A program made the translations under genes and the position numbers. From assembly GCA_947500445.1 (NCBI GenBank), contig CANMSB010000005.1, positions 62,001 through 126,000 of the forward strand: DNA of 64,000 bases, written 5' to 3'. This DNA comes from an uncultured Flavobacteriaceae bacterium. Its GTDB lineage: Bacteria; Bacteroidota; Bacteroidia; Flavobacteriales; Flavobacteriaceae. Below the pieces are notes generated by a model that saw only the letters and a list, made by a program, of their open reading frames with translations, was not told the DNA's origin and did not search any database. Of the stretch, positions 8,738 to 17,444 are shown in pieces. The first letter of the stretch is position 1. Each line of letters starts with the position of its first letter.

Positions 8738-11551
8738 ATGCAGTACGATTTTAATGCTATAGAAGCCAAATGGCAGCGATATTGGGCCGAAAACGAAACC
8801 TTCAAAGCTTCCGAAAGCAAGGAAAAGGAGAAGTTTTATGTGTTGGACATGTTTCCCTACCCTTCAGGGGCCGGACTTCATGTGGGTCATCCGCTCGGGT
8901 ATATTGCCAGTGATATTTATGCGCGTTATAAAAGGCACAAAGGATTTAATGTGCTGCACCCCCAAGGGTATGATTCTTTTGGGTTGCCCGCGGAGCAATA
9001 TGCCATTCAAACGGGTCAGCATCCTGCGCTAACCACTGCTACGAATATCAAGCGCTATCGGGAGCAGTTGGATAAAATCGGTTTTTCTTTTGATTGGAGC
9101 AGGGAAGTGCGTACTTCAGACCCAAGCTATTATAAATGGACACAATGGATCTTTATCCAATTGTTCCATTCGTGGTACGATATTGAAAATGATAAGGCGG
9201 CCCCGATCGAGACGCTGATCGCGCTATTCGAAAAAGATGGTAATGCCAAAGTAAGGGCAATAAACGACGAGGATACGGCGGTTTTTTCTGCGGCGCAGTG
9301 GGCCACTTTTTCCGACACCCAAAAACAAGCGGTATTGTTGAAATACCGGCTCACCTACCTAGCGGAAAGTGAAGTAAATTGGTGTCCCGAGCTAGGGACC
9401 GTGTTGGCGAACGACGAAATCGTCAATGGTGTTTCGGAACGTGGTGGGCATCCGGTAATCCGGAAAAAAATGACCCAATGGAGCATGCGTATTTCTGCTT
9501 ATGCCCAACGCTTGTTGGATGGGTTGAACGGGGTCGATTGGCCACAACCCTTAAAAGATTCGCAAACCAATTGGATCGGCAGGAGTGAAGGCGCTAGCGT
9601 AACATTTGAAGTCCCCTTGGGGGATAGGGGGATAGAAGTATTTACCACCCGCCCCGATACTATTTTTGGAGTAAGTTTTATGACCTTGGCCCCGGAGCAT
9701 GAACTGGTCTCAAAAATAACGACCCCTAAACAAAAAGCTGAGGTGGATGCCTATGTGGAACGTACCGCCAAACGATCGGAACGCGAACGTATGGCCGACG
9801 TGAAGACCATATCAGGGGCCTTTACCGGGGCGTATGCGTTACATCCATTTACGAAAGAACCGATTCCGATTTGGATCGGGGACTATGTGTTGGCGGGTTA
9901 TGGTACCGGCGCCGTGATGTCGGTCCCTTGTGGAGATCAACGTGATTACGATTTTGCAAAACATTTTAATATTCCTATCCCGAACATCTTCGAGGGTGTC
10001 GATATTTCCGAGGAAGCCTTTTCCGATAAGGAGAAGACGGTTATCGCCAATTCCGATTTTTTGAACGGACTCCCCTATAAAAAGGCGGTAAAGCGTGCCA
10101 TTTTTGAATTGGAGCAATTGGACCAGGGCCAAGGAAAGGTCAATTATCGTTTGCGGGATGCCGTATTCAGCCGCCAACGGTATTGGGGAGAGCCCTTTCC
10201 GGTGTATTATGTAGATGGTATGCCCCAAATGATCGCTGCCGAACAGTTGCCCATCACCTTGCCGGATGTGGAAAAGTATTTGCCGACGGAAACCGGGGAG
10301 CCACCTTTGGGGAACGCTACGCATTGGGCCTGGGATACCATAAAAAATGAAGTGGTCGCCAATACCGCTGTAGACCATAAAACGGTTTTTCCCTTGGAAT
10401 TGAATACCATGCCGGGCTGGGCGGGCAGTTCCCAGTATTTTAACCGCTATATGGATCCAAAAAACGAAAATGAGATCTTCTCGCAAGAAGCCATTGCCTA
10501 CTGGCAAGATGTAGACCTGTATATCGGAGGAAGCGAGCACGCCACCGGGCATTTGCTTTATGCCCGTTTTTGGCAAAAGTTCATGTTCGACAGGGGCTTG
10601 GTACCCAAGGACGAGTTCGCCAAAAAACTGATCAATCAAGGGATGATTACGGGGACAAGCGCTTTTGTCTATCGAGAAGGCGATACCGGTCGCATTCTCT
10701 CGAAAGGGCTAATAGCGGGAAAAAATGTTGTGCCCATACATGCAGATGTAGCCTTGGTGAACAGTTCTGACGAGTTGGATGTTGATGGTTTCAAGCAATG
10801 GTTGCCAGATTATACGGATGCAGAATTTGTTTTGGAGGACGGTAAATACATTGTAGGTCGGGAAGTCGAAAAAATGTCCAAGTCCAAATACAACGTGGTC
10901 AACCCCGATGAGATCTGCGAGCAATACGGGGCCGATAGCCTGCGCCTTTACGAAATGTTTTTGGGGCCTTTGGAGCAATCAAAGCCATGGAACACTGCTG
11001 GCATAACGGGAGTACACGGTTTTCTAAAGAAGCTCTGGAAGCTGTATTTTGATACGAACGGAAGCAAGGTCTCCAATGTGCAGCCTCGTCCCGAGAGTTT
11101 AAAAACCCTACATAAGACCATTAAAAAGGTTGAGGACGATATTGCCAATTTCAGTTTTAATACCTCGGTGTCCACCTTTATGATCTGTGTGAACGAGCTT
11201 ACGGCCCAAAAATGTACCAGTAGGGCCATTTTGGAGCCCTTGGCCATTTTGGTATCGCCATATGCCCCGCATATTGCCGAAGAATTGTGGGAGCAACTGG
11301 GAAATAAGGGTTCTATTGCCAAGGTCGCCTTTCCGGTTTTTGAACCCAAACATTTGGTAGAAAGCAGCAAGGAGTATCCGATTTCCTTCAACGGTAAAAT
11401 GCGTTTTAAAATGGAGCTTCCAGCGGATATGGACAAACAGGCGATCGAGGCGGCCGTTATGGCCCACGAAAAAACCCAAGAGCAGCTACAGGGCCGGACT
11501 CCCAAAAAAGTAATTGTGGTGCCCGGTAAAATTGTAAATATTGTTGGGTAG
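8738..11551 (+). CDS. leuS: Leucyl-tRNA synthetase
   Basis: Charges tRNA-Leu with leucine. Class I features are clear: the HIGH motif appears as HVGH at residues 48-51, and KMSKS as EKMSKSKYN at about residue 711. A large CP1 editing insertion is present (TTRPDTIFG, and GTGAVMSVPCGDQRDYDF for the editing pocket). The C-terminal anticodon-binding domain ends in the typical PGKIVNIV. At 937 residues it has full length. The ATG at 8738 fits the family N-terminus (MQYDFNAIEAKWQ); an open frame extends further upstream but is not conserved. Confidence 0.97.
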   Translation: MQYDFNAIEAKWQRYWAENETFKASESKEKEKFYVLDMFPYPSGAGLHVGHPLGYIASDIYARYKRHKGFNVLHPQGYDSFGLPAEQYAIQTGQHPALTTATNIKRYREQLDKIGFSFDWSREVRTSDPSYYKWTQWIFIQLFHSWYDIENDKAAPIETLIALFEKDGNAKVRAINDEDTAVFSAAQWATFSDTQKQAVLLKYRLTYLAESEVNWCPELGTVLANDEIVNGVSERGGHPVIRKKMTQWSMRISAYAQRLLDGLNGVDWPQPLKDSQTNWIGRSEGASVTFEVPLGDRGIEVFTTRPDTIFGVSFMTLAPEHELVSKITTPKQKAEVDAYVERTAKRSERERMADVKTISGAFTGAYALHPFTKEPIPIWIGDYVLAGYGTGAVMSVPCGDQRDYDFAKHFNIPIPNIFEGVDISEEAFSDKEKTVIANSDFLNGLPYKKAVKRAIFELEQLDQGQGKVNYRLRDAVFSRQRYWGEPFPVYYVDGMPQMIAAEQLPITLPDVEKYLPTETGEPPLGNATHWAWDTIKNEVVANTAVDHKTVFPLELNTMPGWAGSSQYFNRYMDPKNENEIFSQEAIAYWQDVDLYIGGSEHATGHLLYARFWQKFMFDRGLVPKDEFAKKLINQGMITGTSAFVYREGDTGRILSKGLIAGKNVVPIHADVALVNSSDELDVDGFKQWLPDYTDAEFVLEDGKYIVGREVEKMSKSKYNVVNPDEICEQYGADSLRLYEMFLGPLEQSKPWNTAGITGVHGFLKKLWKLYFDTNGSKVSNVQPRPESLKTLHKTIKKVEDDIANFSFNTSVSTFMICVNELTAQKCTSRAILEPLAILVSPYAPHIAEELWEQLGNKGSIAKVAFPVFEPKHLVESSKEYPISFNGKMRFKMELPADMDKQAIEAAVMAHEKTQEQLQGRTPKKVIVVPGKIVNIVG

Positions 11552-11577
11552 CCCGGGGCCAAGCGCAAAATAAACGG

Positions 11578-11832
11578 ATGGATAAAATCGAAGTTTTGGG
11601 TCTGGTCGCGGCCTGTTTGACCACTGCGGCCTTTGTACCACAGGTGTACAAGACCTGGAAGGTAAAATCGGCCAAGGAGATTTCGCTGACCATGTATACC
11701 GTATTTTTTATAGGGGTGCTCCTATGGTTCGTTTATGGGTTGCTTATCGATAGTTTGCCCGTGGTACTGGCCAATGGAATTACCGGTATGCTCATTGTTC
11801 TAATGCTCCTTATGAAGATGAGGTATAAATGA
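11578..11832 (+). CDS. SemiSWEET sugar transporter
   Basis: This 84-residue protein has three membrane helices forming one triple-helix bundle, half of a eukaryotic SWEET. The PQ-loop motif FVPQVYKTWK is at residues 19-28, with Pro21-Gln22. These proteins dimerise and move small sugars down their gradient; the substrate cannot be read from the sequence. It starts 26 bases after leuS and is probably co-transcribed with it. Confidence 0.9.
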   Translation: MDKIEVLGLVAACLTTAAFVPQVYKTWKVKSAKEISLTMYTVFFIGVLLWFVYGLLIDSLPVVLANGITGMLIVLMLLMKMRYK

Positions 11833-12315
11833 ATTGAGGAGGTTATCTTCTTGTCGGTGTGCCTTAAAACAGACCGAACTTGCCGAAAAAGAAAAATAGG
11901 ACGGTCAACACAATCTGGTCGCGCTCTTAAAAAAAGTCCTTTCCTCGAAGTGCATAGATGGGCCGACAAACAGATTACAGATTAAAGAAGGAAAAGATAA
12001 CATCTGCTTTTTCGCCTTATCGTTTACAAAATTAGCCAGTGAAGTTGTTGAGTTCTTAGCCAAAGAACGCGAATGGAAATTTGGATTACGTGATATTTAA
12101 GAGCATATACCTGGTAATTTTTATAGAAAACCCCTTAAAATAGAGGGGTTCATTAGAATAATTTTATAAAATAAAACACATACCCCTATTTTTTATAGGG
12201 TACAAATTAAAATTTTATATGATTTTTATCAGTTACCCCTAAATTTTCATCGAAAAAGTTTTTTAGTTTCTTTAATTTGTTTCAAATTTACCATCGCAAT
12301 CGAAAACGGTCGGCT
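11833..12315. other. 483-bp AT-rich gap: open stretch without a start, two hairpins
   Basis: From about 11899 to 12100 (+) there is a stop-free stretch of roughly 65 codons without a clear start codon. It ends in a lysine/glutamate-rich amphipathic segment (FTKLASEVVEFLAKEREW) and could be the tail of a decayed gene; I do not recognise it. Two hairpins follow: AACCCCT/AGGGGTT (12129-12150), and TACCCCTAT/ATAGGGTA (12181-12202). A further ACCCCT occurs near 12235. The repeated ACCCCT motif upstream of alanine dehydrogenase may be regulatory; that is conjecture. Confidence 0.4.
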
Positions 12316-13416
12316 ATGGTAATCGGTGTTCCAAAAGAAATTAAAAATAACGAAAGTAGGGTAGGTATGACCCCTGCCGGGGTGTTCGAACTTGTGAAAA
12401 ATGGTCATACCGTGTACATACAAGCCTCCGCCGGGGAAGGCAGCGGCTTTGGCGACGCGGACTATAAAAAAGCGGGCGGACTAATCCTTGATACCATAGG
12501 TCAGGTGTACGCCATGAGCGAAATGATCGTAAAGGTTAAGGAGCCGATTGCCGAGGAGTATGAGCTGGTACAAAAAGACCAAGTGGTGTTCACCTACTTT
12601 CATTTTGCATCGAGCGAGCCGTTGACCAATGCCATGATACAAAGTAAGGCGGTCTGTATCGCCTATGAAACGGTGGAAGATGAAGAGGGAACCTTGCCCT
12701 TGCTTACCCCTATGTCCGAAGTGGCCGGTCGTATGGCCATTCAACAGGGTGCCAAATACTTGGAGAAACCTGTAAAGGGAAGGGGGGTATTGCTAGGTGG
12801 TGTGCCCGGTGTGGCTCCGGGAAAAGTATTGGTGCTCGGTGCAGGTGTGGTCGGTATCCAGGCGGCAAAAATGGCCGCAGGCCTAGGTGCCCATGTGACC
12901 ATTCTGGATGTGAACATGAAACGGTTGCGGTATGTGAACGATGTAATGCCCCCACATGTGGTCACAGAGTTTTCCAACGAATTCAATATTAGAAAACACA
13001 TCCAAGACCACGATCTTATTATAGGGGGCGTGCTTTTGAAAGGTGCCAAGGCCCCAAATTTAATTACCCGCGATATGCTCAAGCTTATGCGGGCAGGTAC
13101 CGTTATCGTAGATGTAGCGGTAGATCAAGGCGGTTGCGTGGAAACCACCCGCCCCACTACACATGAAGACCCCGTTTACATTATCGACGATGTGGTGCAT
13201 TATTCCGTGGCCAACATGCCGGGAGCGGTACCCTATACCTCTACCATGGCCTTAACGAACGTTACCCTGCCCTACGTGCTCCAATTGGCAAATAAAGGAT
13301 GGGAAAAAGCCGTGGAAACGGACGCCGCTTTACAAAAAGGACTGAATATCGTAAAAGGAAAAGTGGTATACCAAGAAATTGCCCAAGCCTTTGGTCGGGA
13401 GACCGCCATGGCATAA
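12316..13416 (+). CDS. ald: Alanine dehydrogenase
   Basis: Catalyses reversible NAD-dependent oxidative deamination of L-alanine to pyruvate and ammonia. The N-terminus [20 protein letters not shown] carries the substrate-binding Arg and Lys region. The Rossmann motif [20 protein letters not shown] is at about 174-193, and the conserved [18 protein letters not shown] motif follows. The length, 366 residues, is normal. I chose the ATG at 12316 rather than an upstream in-frame start because it fits the family N-terminus. An Lrp/AsnC regulator lies 1.4 kb downstream, and such regulators often control ald genes. Nested hairpin elements follow the stop. Confidence 0.95.
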   Translation: MVIGVPKEIKNNESRVGMTPAGVFELVKNGHTVYIQASAGEGSGFGDADYKKAGGLILDTIGQVYAMSEMIVKVKEPIAEEYELVQKDQVVFTYFHFASSEPLTNAMIQSKAVCIAYETVEDEEGTLPLLTPMSEVAGRMAIQQGAKYLEKPVKGRGVLLGGVPGVAPGKVLVLGAGVVGIQAAKMAAGLGAHVTILDVNMKRLRYVNDVMPPHVVTEFSNEFNIRKHIQDHDLIIGGVLLKGAKAPNLITRDMLKLMRAGTVIVDVAVDQGGCVETTRPTTHEDPVYIIDDVVHYSVANMPGAVPYTSTMALTNVTLPYVLQLANKGWEKAVETDAALQKGLNIVKGKVVYQEIAQAFGRETAMA

Positions 13417-13437
13417 AAACGTACATTTTGTCAGTTA

Positions 13438-13758
13438 TACCATTTTTGCTTTAAAATCACCCAAATAAAAGCCACCATTTTTTGCTTAGACGAAAACGGA
13501 AAATTAATGCCATTTTAACTTTGAAATGGTACGTATAGAAATTGGATTATTTTTTCGGTATTCAAGGCGAAAAACCTAAGCATAGCAGTAGCTACGGTTA
13601 TTTTTTTTAACGAAGAATAACTGAAAAAGAAACTATTTATTAGTACTATTTCAAGGTTGAAAAGGTATACACATAGTGGTAGCTACGGCTGTTTTTTATG
13701 TTGAAGTATAAACGGAAAAGGGTAATTTTTAATAGGTAATTTTAAGGTAGAAATGGGA
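13438..13758. mobile_element. Hairpin element E, split by an inserted second element
   Basis: The outer ends match as inverted repeats: TACCATTTTTGCTTTAAAAT at 13438, and on the other strand from 13758 TCCCATTTCTACCTTAAAAT. Removing the inner copy (13508-13667) leaves about 160 bp, the normal size of the family. The right half keeps a palindrome core CATAG-TGGTA-GCTACGG. The flanks TTA and TTG differ by one base. A lone end of the same type occurs at 19066. The remainder of 13759-13885 before the peptidase gene shows nothing I can name. Confidence 0.75.
13508..13667 (-). mobile_element. Hairpin element, family 1, copy 3 (nested)
   Basis: This is a reverse-orientation copy of the 160-bp element seen at 35782 and 62341. 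Its ends are TGCCATTTTAACTTTGAAAT and, on the other strand, TACCTTTTCAACCTTGAAAT. The interior shares the TTAACGAAGAATAACTGAAA block in reverse, and the central palindrome is GCATAGC-AGTA-GCTACGG. TAA precedes it and TAC follows, a 3-bp duplication with one change. It sits inside element E, so it inserted later. Confidence 0.8.
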
Positions 13759-13885
13759 TTGCAAAGGCCCTGTCCCTTCCTGTTGACTAATTCGGGAAGA
13801 ATGGCGGGGTTTTTGTTTGCTATATTCAGTACTATCGGAACAGGAATCTTTAGTATCTTTAAGTATAATTTAAACACGAAACATT

Positions 13886-14581
13886 ATGATGGGCTATTAT
13901 ATATTGATCGGAGCGATCGCTTTGGTAAGCTGGCTGGTAAGCAGTAAGCTAAAGAGCAAGTTCAAACACTATAGTCAGGTACATTTACAAAATGGCATGA
14001 GCGGGGCCGAAATCGCCGAAAAAATGTTAGCGGACCATGGCATCCGCGATGTGAAAGTAGTATCGACCGGAGGAATGCTGACGGACCACTACAACCCCTC
14101 CAACAAAACGGTAAACCTCAGTGAAGGGGTCTATAGCCAACGAAACGCTGCCGCTGCGGCCGTGGCTGCTCATGAAGTGGGCCATGCGGTGCAGCATGCA
14201 CAGGCCTATCAGTGGCTGACCATGCGTTCTAAGCTGGTGCCGGTGGTTCAAGTGACTTCCGGAATGAGTATGTGGGTGGTGTTCGGTGGACTGATGTTGG
14301 GCGCGGCCGCAGGTGTCGGTCTTGGGTACTGGGTAGCCGTTGCAGGATTGGTAATGATGGCCATGGCGACACTGTTCAGCTTTATTACCTTGCCCGTGGA
14401 ATATGATGCCAGCAATAGGGCATTGGCTTGGTTAAAATCCAAAAACATCGTAACACAACAGGAATATAAGGGTTCGGAAGATGCCTTAAAATGGGCGGCG
14501 CGAACCTATTTGGTCGCTGCCATTGGTTCATTGGCCACCTTGGTCTACTGGGGCATGCAAGTATTGGGCGGCAGGGATTAA
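13886..14581 (+). CDS. YugP-type membrane zinc metallopeptidase
   Basis: Matches the neutral zinc metallopeptidase 2 family (YugP, Pfam Zn_peptidase_2). The zinc motif AAHEVGHAVQHA has His96, Glu97 and His100. There is an N-terminal membrane helix (about 4-22) and further helices at about 115-170 and 207-225. A conserved GMLTDHYNPSNKTVNLSEGVY block precedes the active site. It probably cleaves membrane or envelope proteins; no substrate is known. Its 231 residues are full length. ATG occurs twice in tandem at 13886 and 13889. Confidence 0.9.
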   Translation: MMGYYILIGAIALVSWLVSSKLKSKFKHYSQVHLQNGMSGAEIAEKMLADHGIRDVKVVSTGGMLTDHYNPSNKTVNLSEGVYSQRNAAAAAVAAHEVGHAVQHAQAYQWLTMRSKLVPVVQVTSGMSMWVVFGGLMLGAAAGVGLGYWVAVAGLVMMAMATLFSFITLPVEYDASNRALAWLKSKNIVTQQEYKGSEDALKWAARTYLVAAIGSLATLVYWGMQVLGGRD

Positions 14582-14610
14582 TTTGCGGTAACCATATTTG
14601 GTAAGAATTA

Positions 14611-14646
14611 TACAAAATCCCGTTCGGTACCGAACGGGATTTTGTA
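14611..14646. terminator. Perfect 36-bp palindrome, bidirectional terminator
   Basis: The two 18-base halves meeting at 14628/14629 are exact reverse complements: left half TACAAAATCCCGTTCGGT, right half ACCGAACGGGATTTTGTA. It lies 30 bases after the peptidase stop and about 190 bases from the end of the convergent Lrp-type gene. A-rich and T-rich outer arms suit termination in either direction. The gap 14647-14838 shows nothing else. Confidence 0.75.
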
Positions 14647-14838
14647 TTTACTGGCAGTATGTCATCCACGCGTCTGGTCAAGTTCAATGCCCGCTGGTCA
14701 TAATTAGTATTGGTGATGCGATTTCTTCAGTAAAGAAGGTCGAAAACTTCACTATCAAAGGTGGTTCCGATAGCCCTTGGGTTTCGGGCCAATACCTCTC
14801 AATTGTGACAGCGCCATATTTATAAAATCAAAACGTTG

Positions 14839-15309
14839 CTATATGGTAATCTGCCGGTCGATTTGCTGGGCCAGGGAGATAAAGGTTTCCGTTCTGGACA
14901 CCCCTTCGATCTGTTGAATTTCGTTGTTCAGCACCTGCATTAAATGTTCATTGTCCCGACAGAGGATCTTTACCAAAATGGACCAATTGCCGGTGGTGTA
15001 GTGGCATTCCAGTACTTCCGGGATTTTCTTTAGCTGTTTTACCGCCATAGGGTTGCTCATGGCCTTGTCCAAATAAATACCCACATAGGCCATAGTGGTG
15101 TATCCCATCACCTTGGCATTAACGATGAATTTAGAGCCCACCAACAGACCGGATGCTTCCAATTTGCGTAGCCGTTGATGGATGGCCGCACCTGAAATAC
15201 CAATATTACGGGCAATCTCCAGCACGGGTTTTCGCGCATCCGCCATTAAAAAACGAAGGATTTTTTTGTCAATGCCGTCTATCTTAAGTTTTTCCTTAGG
15301 CGATTTCAT
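14839..15309 (-). CDS. Lrp/AsnC-family transcriptional regulator
   Basis: This 156-residue protein has an N-terminal winged helix-turn-helix (about 10-60; IDKKILRFLMADARKPVLEIARNIGISGAAIHQRLRKLEASG). A C-terminal RAM ligand-binding domain (about 72-150) follows. Family members bind amino acids and form octamers. Its neighbours are genes of amino-acid metabolism (alanine dehydrogenase to one side, saccharopine dehydrogenase-like to the other), so these are the likely targets. Confidence 0.93.
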   Translation of the reverse strand: MKSPKEKLKIDGIDKKILRFLMADARKPVLEIARNIGISGAAIHQRLRKLEASGLLVGSKFIVNAKVMGYTTMAYVGIYLDKAMSNPMAVKQLKKIPEVLECHYTTGNWSILVKILCRDNEHLMQVLNNEIQQIEGVSRTETFISLAQQIDRQITI

Positions 15310-15411
15310 AAAAATGGTTTCATATTTCCTTTAAAAATAACCATTTTGTAATAAATAGTAACAAACCTATGAGGTTTGCCAAGAAAAGGGGGTTCGCCGG
15401 GGTACTACCGG

Positions 15412-16782
15412 TCAGTTGGAAACGGAATCGGGATTGTACCCTAAATAGGGCACTTCAAATTCCTTAAAAATGACTCCATAAGCCTCTAAGGCTTTTAGTA
15501 TGGGAAGATAGACCTCTTTGGTGATGGGGATTTGTACTCCCGGGGTGGTGATTTTACGGTTTAAAATAAGTAGTGTGGCGATAGCTACCGGTAGGCCCAC
15601 GGTTTTGGCCATTGCCGTATGGGTGTCGGATTCCCCGATAACCACCATATTAGCGTCTATTTGATGCTTTTCGCCCTTGAGCTCAAATCCGAACTTATGG
15701 TACATGACGATCATGTCCTTATCCGCTTTCCCTAAGGTCCAACATTCCTCTAGTATATGCTGCAATGCTTGGGCCGGTGACGCATTTTTTAGGGGAATTG
15801 TCTTTTCGGAGTTAAAAAGGTCAAGGGCCACCAGTTTGTCCCACATTCGGTCGTCCTGATCGATTTTTAAATAATGCCGCAGTTTGAGCTCCACCGAGTC
15901 TGTGGGGGAGTAGGGTAAAAAGAGATTTACAAAATCACGATAGGGCATTCCCTCTGAGTTCTCAATAACATAGCTATCATCGGTCATCCCCAACTGTACA
16001 AACATGTTCCAAGCCTTTGAAAATCCCACGCGCCGCATGGTTCCCCGATACAGCGTAAGCACATTTTCGAGACCGTACGCTTCCCGATAATCGAGCGAGT
16101 CCCTATTGGCGTAACCCTCAAAACGTCCATAACCTTCGATTTCAAAAAACTCCGTTCTGCGAAACAGCCTTTGGTAGGGAATGTATTTGTAGGTGCCCTC
16201 CTGGATAAATTTGGCCGCTCCGCCTTGGCCGGCCAGTACCACGTTTCGGGGGTTCCAGGTGAATTTATAGTTCCAGGGATTGTCGTCGCTTTCGGGGGCG
16301 ACCAGGCCTCCGGTAAACGATTCGAACAACAGCATTTTTCCCCCTTGATCGCGAATACGGTCGATTACCTGCATGGCGCTCATATGATCGATTCCCGGGT
16401 CCAGACCGATTTCATTCATGAACACCAATCCTTTTTTCTTGGCTTCTTCGTCAAGTTCCTTAATTTCCTTACTCACATAGGATGCCGTTACCAGATGCTT
16501 TTCAAAAGCGATACAATCCGTGGCAACGGTTATATGAAAACGTGCCGGTAGCATGGAAACGACGATATCCGCCCCGCGGATCGCTTTTTTGCGCTGCGCA
16601 GCGTCAAAAATGTCGAGTCGGACCACCTGGCATGCTTCATGTGTCCTGATATGCTGCGCAATACGCTCGGGGTTTAGCTCCCCAATGGTCAGCGACAATT
16701 TTTCGGAAGCCGACTTTTCCAAAAAGTAATCCAATAAATAGGAAGTCGATTTTCCCGCTCCTAGCACCAGTATGTTTCGCAT
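15412..16782 (-). CDS. Saccharopine dehydrogenase-family protein
   Basis: NAD(P)-binding Rossmann start MRNILVLGAGKST (residues 1-13), then the saccharopine dehydrogenase catalytic core (SMLPARFH, NEIGLDPGIDHMSA) and the C-terminal domain, 456 residues in total. Homologs act in lysine catabolism through saccharopine, or in carboxynorspermidine synthesis; the full-length layout resembles the lysine pathway type. It is transcribed in the same direction as the Lrp-type gene and lies 102 bases upstream of it, which suggests regulated amino-acid degradation. Confidence 0.85.
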   Translation of the reverse strand: MRNILVLGAGKSTSYLLDYFLEKSASEKLSLTIGELNPERIAQHIRTHEACQVVRLDIFDAAQRKKAIRGADIVVSMLPARFHITVATDCIAFEKHLVTASYVSKEIKELDEEAKKKGLVFMNEIGLDPGIDHMSAMQVIDRIRDQGGKMLLFESFTGGLVAPESDDNPWNYKFTWNPRNVVLAGQGGAAKFIQEGTYKYIPYQRLFRRTEFFEIEGYGRFEGYANRDSLDYREAYGLENVLTLYRGTMRRVGFSKAWNMFVQLGMTDDSYVIENSEGMPYRDFVNLFLPYSPTDSVELKLRHYLKIDQDDRMWDKLVALDLFNSEKTIPLKNASPAQALQHILEECWTLGKADKDMIVMYHKFGFELKGEKHQIDANMVVIGESDTHTAMAKTVGLPVAIATLLILNRKITTPGVQIPITKEVYLPILKALEAYGVIFKEFEVPYLGYNPDSVSN

Positions 16783-16868
16783 TCTTTTTTGAGTATTAAG
16801 TACCTTTGTCTAACGGTTCCCTAAGGTATCAAATTGTTATATTTTTAAAAATATTACGAATTAAAGTT

Positions 16869-17255
16869 ATGAACAGAACAATATTGGTTACCGGTATCGT
16901 ATTCGGAGGACTTGCAGTCGCTTTAGGGGCCTTTGCCGCACACGGGTTGGAAGCGCTTTTGGAACCGGACCAGATCGAAACTTTTGAAACTGGTGTACGC
17001 TATCAAATGTACCATGCATTATTGTTGCTGCTTGTTGGGGGTCTTCAGCAAATACCCGCCCCACAAAAAAAATGGGTATACTGGTCGTTGACAGCGGGAA
17101 TTCTTCTTTTTTCCTTTTCCATTTACGCTTTGGCGACCAATACGCTTACCGCCTTTGATTTTAAGGTTATTGGTTTTATCACCCCTTTGGGCGGCGTTTT
17201 ATTGATTTCGGGTTGGGTCGTATTCGCACTGCGGGTTATGCGTTACGTAAAATAG
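16869..17255 (+). CDS. DUF423 membrane protein (YgdD/TMEM256-like)
   Basis: About 128 residues with four hydrophobic helices and the family signature GALAVALGAFAAHGLE-like (here GGLAVALGAFAAHGLEALL, residues 13-31). The function is unknown. I chose ATG 16869, which begins just before the conserved N-terminal helix; the frame is open further upstream to 16806. It is divergent from the saccharopine dehydrogenase-like gene. The 189-bp gap to pckA has no clear gene. Confidence 0.85.
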   Translation: MNRTILVTGIVFGGLAVALGAFAAHGLEALLEPDQIETFETGVRYQMYHALLLLLVGGLQQIPAPQKKWVYWSLTAGILLFSFSIYALATNTLTAFDFKVIGFITPLGGVLLISGWVVFALRVMRYVK

Positions 17256-17444
17256 TGTGGTATTCTTCCATTGTTAGGGTTTCTTGGCACATTGTAGGGA
17301 TTGTCATCCATGAACCGTTCTTGAGGTATTCTTTTCCGCCGCTTTGGATTTGGCAATCTTTCCAGAGCGAATTTCTTTTAAAATTATCTCATTTAGCGGT
17401 CAATTTGTGATAATTTTACCAGATAACCTCTTTACAACACGAAT

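Noticed and set aside
9839-10639. Long minus-strand open frame (266 codons) inside leuS
   Set aside because: It lies wholly antisense to a full-length, motif-complete leucyl-tRNA synthetase and shows no domain; it is a shadow of codon bias.
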